The notes under the pieces are model-generated. The model worked only from the letters and a program-made list of their open reading frames with translations, ran no database searches and was not told the origin of the DNA. Of a stretch of DNA of 64,000 bases, positions 24,591-35,900 are shown piece by piece; positions within the stretch are counted from its first letter, which is position 1; each line of letters starts with the position of its first letter. A program made the translations under genes and the position numbers. The stretch lies in NCBI RefSeq assembly GCF_040939455.1, contig NC_134108.1, forward strand, positions 12,057,501 to 12,121,500, given 5' to 3'. This stretch comes from Microcebus murinus (taxonomy: Eukaryota; Chordata; Mammalia; Primates; Cheirogaleidae).

Positions 24591-26622
24591 AGGAAGTAGA
24601 TATAACTGTCTTCCTTTTATGGTTGAAGAAACTGAGGTTCAGAGATGTTGAATGACATGGCCAAACACTTGGTGAACACAGTGCCCGAGTTGGGAATCCC
24701 ATGCTGTCCAGCCTTATAGGACATGTCCTTTCCACCAGACCATGACACTTGTCCATCCATAGACCCAAATGAAGACAGGTTCTGACAGGTTACACTAATT
24801 CATTCACTTCCTACACCTCTTCTGCCAGATTTTCCATTCTGTTTGATAATGTATTCATCTTTATGTTTCATCAGTTTCCTTTTAAAGTATCAAATTGATT
24901 ATTTAAATAATGACCTTTACTGTTTTTTCACACTTTCAGTGGAGAATTTTGGTTACTTTTCTAATTTATTTGAGTAACAGCCAAGATAAGAAATAAATAT
25001 TTGTTGAATGAATGTTGTTAAAATCTCTGTTAAATATGATTAGCCTAAATTAAGCAAGATATAAATAAAATTCAACTTTGAATATGGTTAAATTTAGACC
25101 AATTTTTGAACTTATGATATATTCCTTGTTAATATATACATAGCCTTTTCCTAATGTGATCTTTCTCCTCTTTGAAAATCAGTTTTTGAATTTATGAAAA
25201 GCTTTTATTTTCTTTGTATCACTCAAAATTATTGCTATCTCTAGACCTTAAAGTATCTCCCAGGTTTCAACAACTTTCTTGTTGCATTACCCTTTATTGC
25301 TCTTAAAAATGTCATCAACTTTGTACTGAATAGGTCTCCAGCATATGTTCCTTGTGGTTGGTTTAATAGAGAATCACATATTTTTGTTCAGGTTCTCTTT
25401 GTCTCTTTCTGTGTCTGTTTCTTTCTCTCTGCCTCTGCTTCTGTCTCTCTCTCTCTCTCCTGTTTTAACCTGTAACATGCAGATATTTGGTAGTTCCTGT
25501 CTCCATCGCTTCCTCAAATTCCTTCTTCCTCCCCTACTGCCCATCAATAAAACTCTTTTGTGGTTTACTTTAGTTGTAAATATTGGGATTTTCAGTTTTA
25601 TAATGGCAAACTAGGATCGTAGTTTCCTAAGGGCATTGTCAGGCATCTAGAATTCTACTTGGTGAAAGTAAAAGCAACCAAATTGTCTTCTTGGATGAAG
25701 GTTCATGCCTCAGGTGCAGTGACAGTGACAGTCTAACCTTATACACAGCAGAAACCCAGGGAATGCTTGTTTTCAGGCAAATAAATGAAAGAGGCTTATG
25801 AGACCAGCGAGTTAGGTCACTGAACTCAGAAGAATCTTTAAATTTTCTGAATCATCAATCAAAGTTCTTTTACTTCTTAAAAGTTCTAAGCTTGAGCATC
25901 TTTTGGCAAGGTGCTAATCCGGACATTTTCTAAAGAAATATATTGGAAATAATAAGATAAATGTTGAACAGCTAGAGTTTTTTTTTTTTCCTTAGCAACA
26001 GGATATGTTCCTCCTGCTCACACATTCCCCAGGCAGATTTTGTTTTTGTTTTCTCCTGTTTCTGAAAAACAGACATGCAAGGCACTTGGTTAAAATATTT
26101 AGGCTTTTTATTTAACCAAATGAAAAATTTAAAAAAAATCACAGTAACTTTTATTGAGAACATGAATTATGTTATTGCTTGGCTCAAAATGGTATAGGCC
26201 AGCCATGACTTAGATACGTGAGCCTGTGGGTAAAAATAATTTTTTTCCGAAGTTCTTGCTTTAAAAAAATATTTTGGGGAATGAACTTTCATTGTCTGAT
26301 GACGAACTCAACAGTATATAAAAATAGTATTCTGGAAAACTATCACAAAAATTTTAAATCTTGAAAAAATTAATTCAATGTCCAATTGTTCTAATTTTTG
26401 TGGAATAAAGATAAGCAGTGGAACTTCAGCAGCAGCCCAGTTTGGACTCTGCTTCTAATGGGCTGAACCACCTTCCACAAGATAAGAAAGAACACATCAG
26501 GATCTGCCCTGAGTGAAGAACTTTTTTTTTTTTTTTTACTCTTTCTTGTTTGGAAGGCTTTATTTGCAATATTGATTGCGAAGTGGGAAGGACATCCATT
26601 TATTCTTAAAGAAGTTAGAAAT
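24591..26622. other. intron sequence with a (CT)n tract
   Basis: About 24600-24780 has an old-repeat wording (gaagaaactgaggttcagag). About 25390-25461 is a CT-rich microsatellite. The rest is unrecognised. Confidence 0.5.
25390..25461. repeat. (CT)n-rich pyrimidine tract
   Basis: tctctttgtctctttctgtg followed by a pure CT run ending at 25461. Confidence 0.9.
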
Positions 26623-26909
26623 GGCCAGCACATGGTGGCTCACACCTATAATCTTAGCACTTTGGGAGGCTGAGGTGGGAGGATTGCTTGAGCTCAGGAG
26701 TTCAAGAACAGCCTGAGCAAGAGCGAGACCTCACTCAGAAAAAAAGAAAAATTAACCAGGTGTCGTGGTGTGCGCCTGTAGTTCCAGCTACTGTGGAGGC
26801 TGAGGAAGGAGGATCACTTGAGCCCAGCAGTCTGAGGTTACCGTGAGCTATGATGATGCCACTGCACTCTACACACAGTGACAGAGTGAGACACTGTCTT
26901 AAAAAAAAA
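26623..26909 (+). mobile_element. Alu dimer, sense
   Basis: It starts ggccagcacatggtggctca, has gagcaagagcgagacc in the left arm and a second arm with cagctactgtggaggctgag, and ends in poly-A. The flanks aagttagaaat (26612-26622) and aagttgcaaat (26910-26920) are an 11-bp duplication with two mismatches. The 'agcaagagcgagacc' wording is common to the sense Alus of this window. Confidence 0.93.
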
Positions 26910-26920
26910 AAGTTGCAAAT

Positions 26921-28089
26921 GGGGAGTTTTTTGACAGAGCATTTCACGCAGAGTAAGAAAGTTGTGGAGGTCATGGAGGAAATCCCAATAATCAGCCAAA
27001 GCAGGGTGGCTGTTCCACACCCCTCTTCTGCCCTCTGCTCCCACTGCCTAGTTGAGGCCCTCATTAGCCCTTGCCTGAGTTATTGAAATAGTAGTTATTT
27101 TTCTTTTCCTGTCTCTGTCTCTGTCTCTCTCTCTCTCCCTCCCTTCTTTAAAAAACCATCTCCAAATTAGTGTTTCTAAAGTGAAGTTCTGGTAATATTG
27201 ATTCACCTGCATAAAACCTTCTGTTGAATCCTCATTGCTCATCAAATTAATTCCTGACTGTTTGGCTTGATATTTAAGGCCCTTGAACTTTCTTTAGACT
27301 GCTATTATGTCTTGTTGCTGATTTCACCTTTGCCATCAGCTGGAGAAACTGCCTATTTCCCCAAAGCTTTCCAGATTTTCCTGCTCTTACACCTGTAACT
27401 ATAAGGGTTCTTCACTTGCAAAACCAGTTGCCTTCCATCCCAACCCCAATTTCACCTTTTAAATGTTTTTCCAGTCCTCTTTAACTGTGGCTTCCTTCAT
27501 GACAGCTTTTGTAGACCTCTATGTCAGGATAATTTTGCCCTCTTCTGAACTCTCTGAATTTCTGCAGAGCTTTGTTTTTTGATGCTTTTTTCATGTTGTT
27601 ATCATAATCTGCCTTGGATTATAGATTTTGTGTATCTGGTTTATTTCTCTAATTAGTAATTTCTTAATGTCAGAAGCAGTGTCAAATATCTTTCTGTTTA
27701 CCCACAACATTTTCAACTGTGCCTAGTACATATTTGAAAATAAATAAACACTTAATGGACAGATGGATGGGCTAGTGGGTGATTATTGGGATTTCCTCTA
27801 CAACCTCCACAAATTTCTTGCTCTGCACATATTTCCCCATGTGCATGAGAAAAATACTACGTGTCTAGTGCTTTTGCAAGGCTTTGAGAAAGATGATTTC
27901 ATTTGACTCTCACAAAAAATTCTGTATTAGAATTTTACAAATGAGGAAGCCAAGTTCCAGAGAAATAAACATAACCATCATAAGTAGCACTTACAAGCTA
28001 TTTATGTTTTATTAAGAATATTCTTCCATGTTATAGCATTTACATCTCTTGGTAAATCTGAGTTCATCAGGCTGCTGATGTTTTTGTGT
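26921..28089. other. intron sequence with CT tract and possible L2 3' end
   Basis: CT/CTGT tract at 27113-27143. Around 27200-27560 the wording (tatttaaggcccttgaac, cctctttaactgtggcttcc) suggests a worn L2 3' end in sense orientation, at low confidence. No gene. Confidence 0.35.
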
Positions 28090-28700
28090 GTCTGCCATGT
28101 GCCAGGGATGGTTGCAGATATGAGGATGCTGAGCTGAACCAGACAGTGTCTCCTGCCTTGAGCATCTTTAAGTTCCAGGTTGAGGAAGAGGGACAATACA
28201 TTTATAATTCAAACAAATTTCCCAAGTACTGCTAAATTCTATGAAGATGATAAAATAGGGCAATGTGCTAGGGGATGGCTAGGGGTTGGGGGTGGAGAGG
28301 ATATTACTCTATCTACCCCTGTCAGGGAAGACCCTGCTGAGGGTCAGTTGCTGATACTTCAGTTGAGGTCTGAGTGATGGGAAGGAAGTAGTCAACCAAA
28401 AGCATGCACAGGGAGAGCCTTTCAAGCAGGGGACCTGAAGATTGCCGAAGGGACAGAAACAAGGCCAGTGTGGCTGGAAGGGAGTGGATGAGTCAGGAAG
28501 AGGTGTAGCTGGAGGGGTCATTATGGGTCCATTGGGCCTTCTCAGCTCTAATGAAGACTATCGATATTTTTCTACTTGTGATAGACAGTTATTAGAGGAT
28601 TTTCAGCAGAGGAATATTGTAATCTGTTTCATGTGTTAGAAATACTCTATATGTTGTTTGGAGGATGAACTGGGGCAGAGAGGGGAGGCAATGGTGGAGG
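28090..28700 (-). mobile_element. L2 LINE fragment, antisense
   Basis: The order of phrases fits antisense L2: gacagtgtctcctgcctt, gtcagggaagaccctgctga, ttgaggtctgagtgatggg, aaggccagtgtggctgg and ttatgggtcc-type segments, then aggtgtagctggaggggtc. It is strongly diverged. Confidence 0.5.
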
Positions 28701-31223
28701 CAGGAAGCCAGTAAAATAGGACTTTGAAGTAAAATGACTCCTCCAGGGTCCCTGATACTGAAGATCAGAGTGATGAGTGGACTCAGTGCCCAAGGTCATG
28801 CAGAAGGTCATTGACAGAGGAGGGAGTATGTGATATAAGTTCGTCTTGTTTTTAGAGTAATGCAAACATAATACTTCCTAGGGCTTAACAACAATTGACT
28901 GGCTTGTTTTTATTAATATGGCCAACAAAAAGGACAGAAGTTGTGTACTTTACTTCCTTTCTTATCATTTGGTTTTATTTTGTTTAGTCTTAAGTTATGC
29001 CTGTATTTTCTTTTTTGTTTCCATACACTTTCAGTAATGGTACTTCAGATTTCTCTGCTGACTCACTTCTTCCTAATTATAGGCTTTTGGTGGCCATTTT
29101 AAACTTTCTCACCACGTCAAACTTCTGTTTTGAAAAGAGTTTTTTAAAAAAGGATTTTTAGAGCTAACATTTGAATTAAGCATCTTTAATAAAAAAAATA
29201 CTATTTAGAAAATGGGAAAAATCAGTATTAATTTTTAATTTAATCTTATTATAGTCCCTTAATTAAAACTAAGATCTTTAAAATATATTTAATTTTCTCA
29301 TCAAAAATAAAATCTTTAAAATCCAAATGTTCTGAAATGACTGAAACCACAAACAATTATTAATCTCTAATTAAATAAGATAATAATCTTATTTGAGATT
29401 GTGAGAACATTTTGTGAGACTATTTACATTTTAATTAGTACCAGTGATCCCTAGATCCTGGGATTAGGATAACTTATACACACCACATCAACTTTATGGA
29501 GAATTTCAGGAACTCCTCAGTAAGAGGCTGGACTACTCTGGGTGTTTTTCTTCATATAGCTGGATCTCTAGACCATTCTTTGTTGGCATTAATTTGTTAC
29601 TATCTATGTTTCAGATACAGAGGCAAAGAAATGGAGGTGCAAAAATGATTAAAAACAGCCTGTTCTCAAATAGCACACCAAAAGAGATTAGACCAATCCA
29701 TAATTACCATAGAAATTGACAAATAAAATAAAATGACATTCCACTTGGTATGCTAGCAGCAAGCCCCGGAGCACCGGGCAAAGGTTCCTAACTGGCCCTG
29801 GGGCTATCAGAGAAGGCTCTCTGGAGGACCTGGTGTTTGAGCTGACACACGAATGACAGGCTCATCTTAGCCAAGCAGAGGTGGGGAGAAGAGGAGAGAC
29901 TGTCACTCCTTTCTACTTTCATTTGATTTGCACTGGAGAGTTTTATGAGTATATTGCACAAATGGTTTACAGAGGCACTGAGCTTAGAGTTCTGTGCCTG
30001 ACACTGGCTACTAGCAGCTATAGACTGTTAGATATAACAGAGTATGCCTTGGCACTGCACTCTCTACAAAGCATGTTCCTGTATTGAATCCCCTGAAATG
30101 GAACTCCAGGTTCACTTTGATTTGCATTTTGTCAATCTTTCTTTCAATGAAAACTCCCCCTAACCTAATTATATATGCATTTTTTTTTATTTCATTTTTC
30201 CTCCTCTCCAATTCTTCTCTTTCTTTCTTTCTCTTTTTAGTTTTGCTCACTCTTCTCCATTTTAAAATCAAATGTTTAAGTGTTACATGGTGCCTAGAGA
30301 AAATGAGAAATTGAGAGCACTGGGTTTGAGTCATACCACAAACAGGAATATGCCTCACACATGTTGCTGATGCTGATTTGCCAGGTCTTTGCTCAATCCT
30401 TGAAGCAGAGTTCTGAGATTGAAACAACCTTGCAGAAAGTCTTGCAGCAAATGTGTACGCAGTCTCTTGCTTAAACAGCCCCGTTTGCTATAATCAAATT
30501 AAAGTAGTAGCAGCAGGAGCTACAGGAAAAGCTCATGCTTGGTCTCTTTTCAAAAAAGGAAACTGATCACATGGAAGCTGAGTTTTACTAAAATAGCTCA
30601 CAATAGGGGAACGTGTCTGGACTGGGCCAGAATAGATGTTTTTGTTAATATTTATTTTGTAGATCCTGCTAATGAGTAAATGATTCCTGGTGTTTACTTG
30701 GGCAGTTTGGAAATTGTGCATTCCCTCGTCTAGATAACTAGACTTTTATTTAGTGAATTGAAGAACTTTGATCTCTTGGTTGTTAAATGGTCTGATTTAA
30801 GGTAACCAGTTTCCAAGGTACTTGACATGTTCCTGAATGGCAAATTTTCATGTCTCTGCCAATATGTTATTACTGGGATGACATATGTGATCAGCTAGCA
30901 TCTTAACTAGACATTTTAATGTCATGTTACTTAAAAGTGGATTTATTGATTATTTGACAGTTCATGTCTAGTATGCATGCTGACTGAGCACACCTTGGGT
31001 AAATATTGGATTTTCCAATAAAAATTCAGAGCTTAGCACCTGCAAAATTCTTAAAGCCATGTTGATTTGGAACAAAGTCAACTATTCTGAGTTAGTTGCA
31101 ATGATTCTGAGGGTTTGGGAGAGAAAGGATCCTACTTTGCTCTTTGGCTTCCTTTAACAATCTCCTTCCTGTTACTTCCTTAGAGTTTTGAATGCCTGAA
31201 ATTGACAGGAATGTCCCATAGGA
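28701..31223. other. intron sequence, mostly unrecognised
   Basis: A short stretch near 29790-29880 (gagaaggctctctggaggac, gtgtttgagctgaca) again looks like antisense L2. A minus-strand 138-codon frame at 30011-30427 matches nothing I know and has a low-complexity Lys/Glu middle. Confidence 0.45.
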
Positions 31224-31442
31224 CAGCAGTCCCCAACATTTTGGTACCAGAGACCAGTTTCATGGAAGGCAATTTTTCCATGGACCGGGGTGGGGATGAG
31301 GGGATGGCGAGTGATGGGGAGCAGTTGTAAATACAGATAAAGCTTTGCTCACTTGCCTGGTACTCACTTCCTGCTGTGCAGCCGGGTTCCTAACAGGCCA
31401 CGGACTGGTACTGGTCCATGGCCTAGGGGTTGGGAACCGAAA
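31224..31442. mobile_element. non-autonomous hAT element with 8-bp target duplication
   Basis: A 219-bp element with imperfect inverted ends: cagtccccaacattttggta at the left, and cctaggggttgggaacc at the right as its counterpart. Internal ccatggaccggggtgggg and ggtactggtccatgg are inverted too. Perfect 8-bp duplications ccatagga flank it at 31216-31223 and 31443-31450, the size expected for hAT transposition. Confidence 0.9.
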
Positions 31443-32593
31443 CCATAGGATGGTGTAATGAAACCAAACCATACAATGCCATGTCCGTCTTAGCTACCTT
31501 TGGAGATACAAGGTGACTGACTCATAGAGCACTGGAGTCTAGATATTTGGATTTTATTGCCCAACAAAATTAAAAATGGAGGAACGACATAGAGTTGTTG
31601 AATCTTTATTTTGCTATGGAGGACATTATAAAAAGAAAACTCCATAAAGACAGCTTTTATATGCTATGACTATTTTTGAAAAGAAGGTGTATATTTCAGC
31701 ATCAAAATGTAACAAGGATAAAAGTTTCTTTCAACATCAAAATGTAACAAGGATAAAAAGTTTCAGAACAAATGTAGTCCTTTCCAAGAGCCTGTCCTTG
31801 CTGGTGATGTTAGCTTGATGTTTTCTCTGGGTCCTGGTGAAAATGTTGCCAAGGATGTCAGGTGCCCTTGGAGTGTGTGTTAGAAACTGTTGTTAGAAGA
31901 TTCTGTGCCCTCAACCTGCTTCTCATCATTTGTGGCACAGCTTTTGGGTTCTCTTTAATAAATTAAGAGGCTGAAAATGTATTCTTGTCTTCTTTGGTGA
32001 AACTTTATTAAAGTTTTTAAATTATTGAAGAGTGAATGAGCTAATATTCACCTAACCTGTGTAGTTATAAGGTGATGCTGTTATGTGCCGAGGAATATGT
32101 GAGCAATACTCAAGGTCTTACATACCTATGCTTTGCCCACATCTCTGAACTCCACTCAGGTAACATGATTTTGCTTCCTGTCTGGCTCTGTCTTTGTCTT
32201 TCCTTCTCCCAATCACCTTTCTCAAGAGATTTTGCTCCATAAGTGTGAATTCAATGATAGATTACAAATTATTTTTTGTTCAAGGTATATTTTAATATTC
32301 CCCAAAGAGGCCTTTTAAGTTTCGGGAGAGCATTGAAGAACATGGTAAATCATGATATGGAGACTTTTCAGGTCCCAGAACAGTGACTTCAATATTGTAC
32401 AAGTCAGTTTTAGAGAATGGTGTCCTCGTGAGTGTCAGACAGAAATAAATATCATACGTTTGCTTTTTGACTCTTTTATCATTGGTCGCTTTTTGAAAGA
32501 ACCCTGGGGCACCTCTATTGAAAATGAAAAGTAGAAATGATGGTTAAATCACGATTTCTTTTATTCCTTTTTGGTTCTATTTGTGAAAAATAG
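31443..32593 (+). other. intron sequence with a 35-bp tandem duplication
   Basis: The only recognised structure is the duplication at 31696-31764. The intron ends at the weak acceptor of the serine-rich IPCEF1 exon. Confidence 0.5.
31696..31764. repeat. 35-bp tandem duplication
   Basis: tcagcatcaaaatgtaacaa and onward (31696-31730) is repeated at 31731-31764 as tcaacatcaaaatgtaacaa, with one substitution and small length changes in the A and T runs. Confidence 0.95.
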
Positions 32594-32966
32594 GCTGCAC
32601 AGCGGGCATCTTCATCCTCACCCAAATTGAGTGAAACATCGTGTTCTTTGTCTTCCCTGGAAAACACAACGAAGACACCCAGCAGTTCTTCTTCCTCCTC
32701 CTGTAAAGAAAGACAGTCCTGGCTGGACATAGTTAACAGTTCATCTGCTGCTGAAGATTTGGGACAATCTATAACATTTGCTGTGCAGGTTCATTCACCT
32801 GTCCCCTCAGAGGCAAGCAGTCTCAAGGCCCTGGAAAACAGTTTTGTCACATCAGAAAGTGGATTTTTGAACTCTTTATCTAGCGATGATACTTCCTCCT
32901 TGAGTAGCAACCAAGACCATCTAACTGTCCCAGATAAACCTACTGGATCAAAGACGATGGACAGAG
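32594..32966 (+). CDS. IPCEF1: IPCEF1 coding exon: long serine-rich linker
   Basis: 373-nt exon, the largest in the window. The acceptor is gtgaaaaatag, with a poor pyrimidine tract; the donor is gtaaac at 32967. It encodes 124 residues plus the first base of a Glu codon, starting AAQRASSSSPKLSETSC and containing QSITFAVQVHSPVPSEA, ALENSFVTSESGFLNSL and DHLTVPDKP. It is low-complexity, rich in Ser and Thr, with many potential phosphosites, and is likely disordered. A run of seven Ser codons sits at 32681-32701. No catalytic or membrane segment is visible. The weak acceptor may make this exon sensitive to alternative splicing (inference). Confidence 0.95.
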
Positions 32967-35900
32967 GTAAACCGAGAAATTATTTATTCTTCTTTAGAGA
33001 ATGTGTATTTGCATGCATATGGAACTCTGTTGTTAATTTGTAACAAGAATGGTTAAACCCATAAATGGTGATTCAATACTTCAGCAATCAAGGTGGAGGT
33101 TAAGCTCAGGGGCTGCTTTTGTAGAGGAGTTTGCACGTGGACAACTCCAGCTACCAGGCCACTAATTACTTGCTGTGTTACTAACCTAATGCTTTAGAAC
33201 TATGACACATGTGAGCATAAAATAATGATACTTTTCCACCGAGCTGAGAAAAAAGCTTGCTTCTTTAAGCAAGGATTTGTTCTGTAAAATTTGGATTCAG
33301 TCAAAAGGCTGCACTTAAGGATCTAGAAAGACATATGTGGACTTAAGTTAAGTGCAAGTTCCCCAGCCCTGCCCTATGCTCTGGAGCTTGTGGTAGTTAA
33401 ACCAGGATTTTGTAGTCTGGTATTTATAATATCACCTGGATGGTTCAATATGAGCTTAGAACAACCTTATTCCCTGGGACATGCCCCCAGACAATGTCTG
33501 CTTTCTTAGCCAGTTAGCTCCTACATATGTTTGTGTGGTTAACAGGAAGATGGACAATTTGTACGCACTTGGAGCACAGATTAGAACCCTTAAATATAAA
33601 GGAGAGCACAGCTTATGCTTTTGAAAAACATTTTAAGTCTTAACAAAGGAAAGAGTTAATGGTGTGTAGAAATTAGTAATGTAAGTTTTTTTTAATACTC
33701 TGTGATAATTGGTCCTTATCTTTTATTCAGAGCTAACTTCTTTTTATTACTATTCAATCATGATGTGTCTTTTCTGATTGTGCTTTATTCATTCTGCTGT
33801 AAAACAGGCTCACCTGATAAAAGATACTGAACAGTGAGAGAATAATGAGCTCCATTTGTATTTTTCAGGATACCATTGAGAGAAAGTTGACTTGCTAAAT
33901 TCCTGTAATAGCTGGCTGGAGTTGCCTACTGACATAGATGACTTCCCTCCCCTCTCCCCTAGACTAAGCAAGGAATTTTTCTTTAAGTTCTCAAATTTTC
34001 AGATGTTGTCTATTAATTTAATTTTTGGTATCAGAGTAATTTGGCCAAGGATCACAACTGCAGACCAAGCCGTGGTATGTGTGTGTGTGTCTGTAGTATT
34101 TTAAAATATGTAAATTTGAATTCTCAGGCTGGTACTAATTCTCTAATTCATCACGGTTGTCATCCTCTCTGAGGCCTTTACCTGAACATGCTTTGCACGG
34201 TTGAGTTACCTGCAGGGATTCTGATGGTATTTTTGCTTGATACCCCCAATGTGGACCAACTATCTATGTTACATTAGAAAAACTGGAGTGTATGAAGCCA
34301 TTGGCAAACTAACCTACTTCTGGAGTGTGAATGAGGAGGGTAGGGAGAGAAATAAACAACATCATTGAGGAATTATAGGGGCGTGAAGATGGGACTGTGG
34401 AGAATGGAAAGTGGAGACTAAAGCTGGCCTCAAGTTTGTAAGATGCTATCATGTAGACAAAGTATGGGGCTTAAACATATCTCTTTGGAAGTACAAAACT
34501 GAAGTCAGTGGTGCAAGTAGAAAGGAAGTAGATTTAGGTTCAGCATAAGAGACTTCTTATTGACATTGTAAATTGTTCAAAATAGAATGGGCTTCTTGGA
34601 AAGCAATGTATTCCTTATCGTTGGAGGTGTTTACTCATTCTGTGGCAACCATTTTCATTGGATATGAATAGCACATTGCATATTGATCACAATTGTTGTT
34701 TTTAAAAATATATACCGAAGAGAGAATTTGTCTAGAGAACTAGATGACCTCTAATTTTATGCTTAGAGGGGCCTTCCAGATAGAGGCTCGATGGAACTCA
34801 GGAAAATAATCAAAAACACCACATCTATTATCTTCTGCTACAAACTCTTACTTTAATCATTGGATCATAGCAAAACTAAAAAAGTTTCATGTACGCATAC
34901 ACCCTCCCCCCCACTCCAGGATGAGCATAGCTTCAAAAGCGTAATAGAGAATAACATTCCATTTGCATTCTTTCCTGAGAGATAACCCTGCAGATTGAGA
35001 GTTTCCCCCTAGGACCATAATTGAGAGTCATGGGAAGGTTTATGCAGTTCTTGCTCATGTCTAGATGCCATTCTTGGAACGCGTGTGTTGTGGAGCCTGG
35101 CTGGGTACCAACAGCTCTTTTAATGTAAGAACAAAGAAACCTGGTATTATTGAGTTTCGAGTTACATGCAGAGTGACCAACAAAATCTGTGTGCTTCTTC
35201 AAACAGCATGATGTGAAGACATTCCTCTTGGTAAAAAGGAAAAGAAAATGAAAGTATTTTTTTTCCTTGCTGATATGTTGGCAGTTGCCATATGTTAGAG
35301 AATTTCTGCTGATGATTTTCTCCTGCTGCTGGGGATTTGGTTAAATTCCCAGAAGAACTGAACCACATAAAGTCATCTCTATGGAAACAGCAACCCAATC
35401 TTTGCTTGCGTTTGTGATGATTTGCTGTTGAGTAATCAAATTGCGTATAGTGCATTTTTTTTTTTTTACATGTGTGTTTATGTGTTGGAGAAGAGGTAGC
35501 TTTTTCCTTTTGTGACTTCTAAAAATTGTTTTTGAGTTGTCAATCAAAAAAATTCCTCAAATTCCAGTGTCTGAAATATTGTTCAGGGTGTTTTTATGTC
35601 AGGGATTGAAGTCTCAATGTGATCCAAAATAGGAGTTAGGATTTTAGAAAATGAAGTCTCAGGCTCGACGAGATGCATGTGCTGAGGAAAGAGGCTTTTA
35701 TCCTAGACAAGATTCTTAAAGGTTAATAACTGAGTTCTGAAAACAAGCAGACAGCATGTATATTATAGCCTTCCTTTTATATATATATATATAGACAATG
35801 AAAGAAATATTTTTGCAGTTGGTATGCAATTAAAATTGTAGTTGCTAGAATTTTATGCTGAATTTAAATGTCCTTTTAGACATTTCTTCCTGTAGTGTGA

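Noticed and set aside
30011..30427. A 138-codon minus-strand frame with a Lys/Glu-rich middle
   Set aside because: The charged stretch comes from a ctttctttctctt-type pyrimidine tract on the other strand. No family resemblance.
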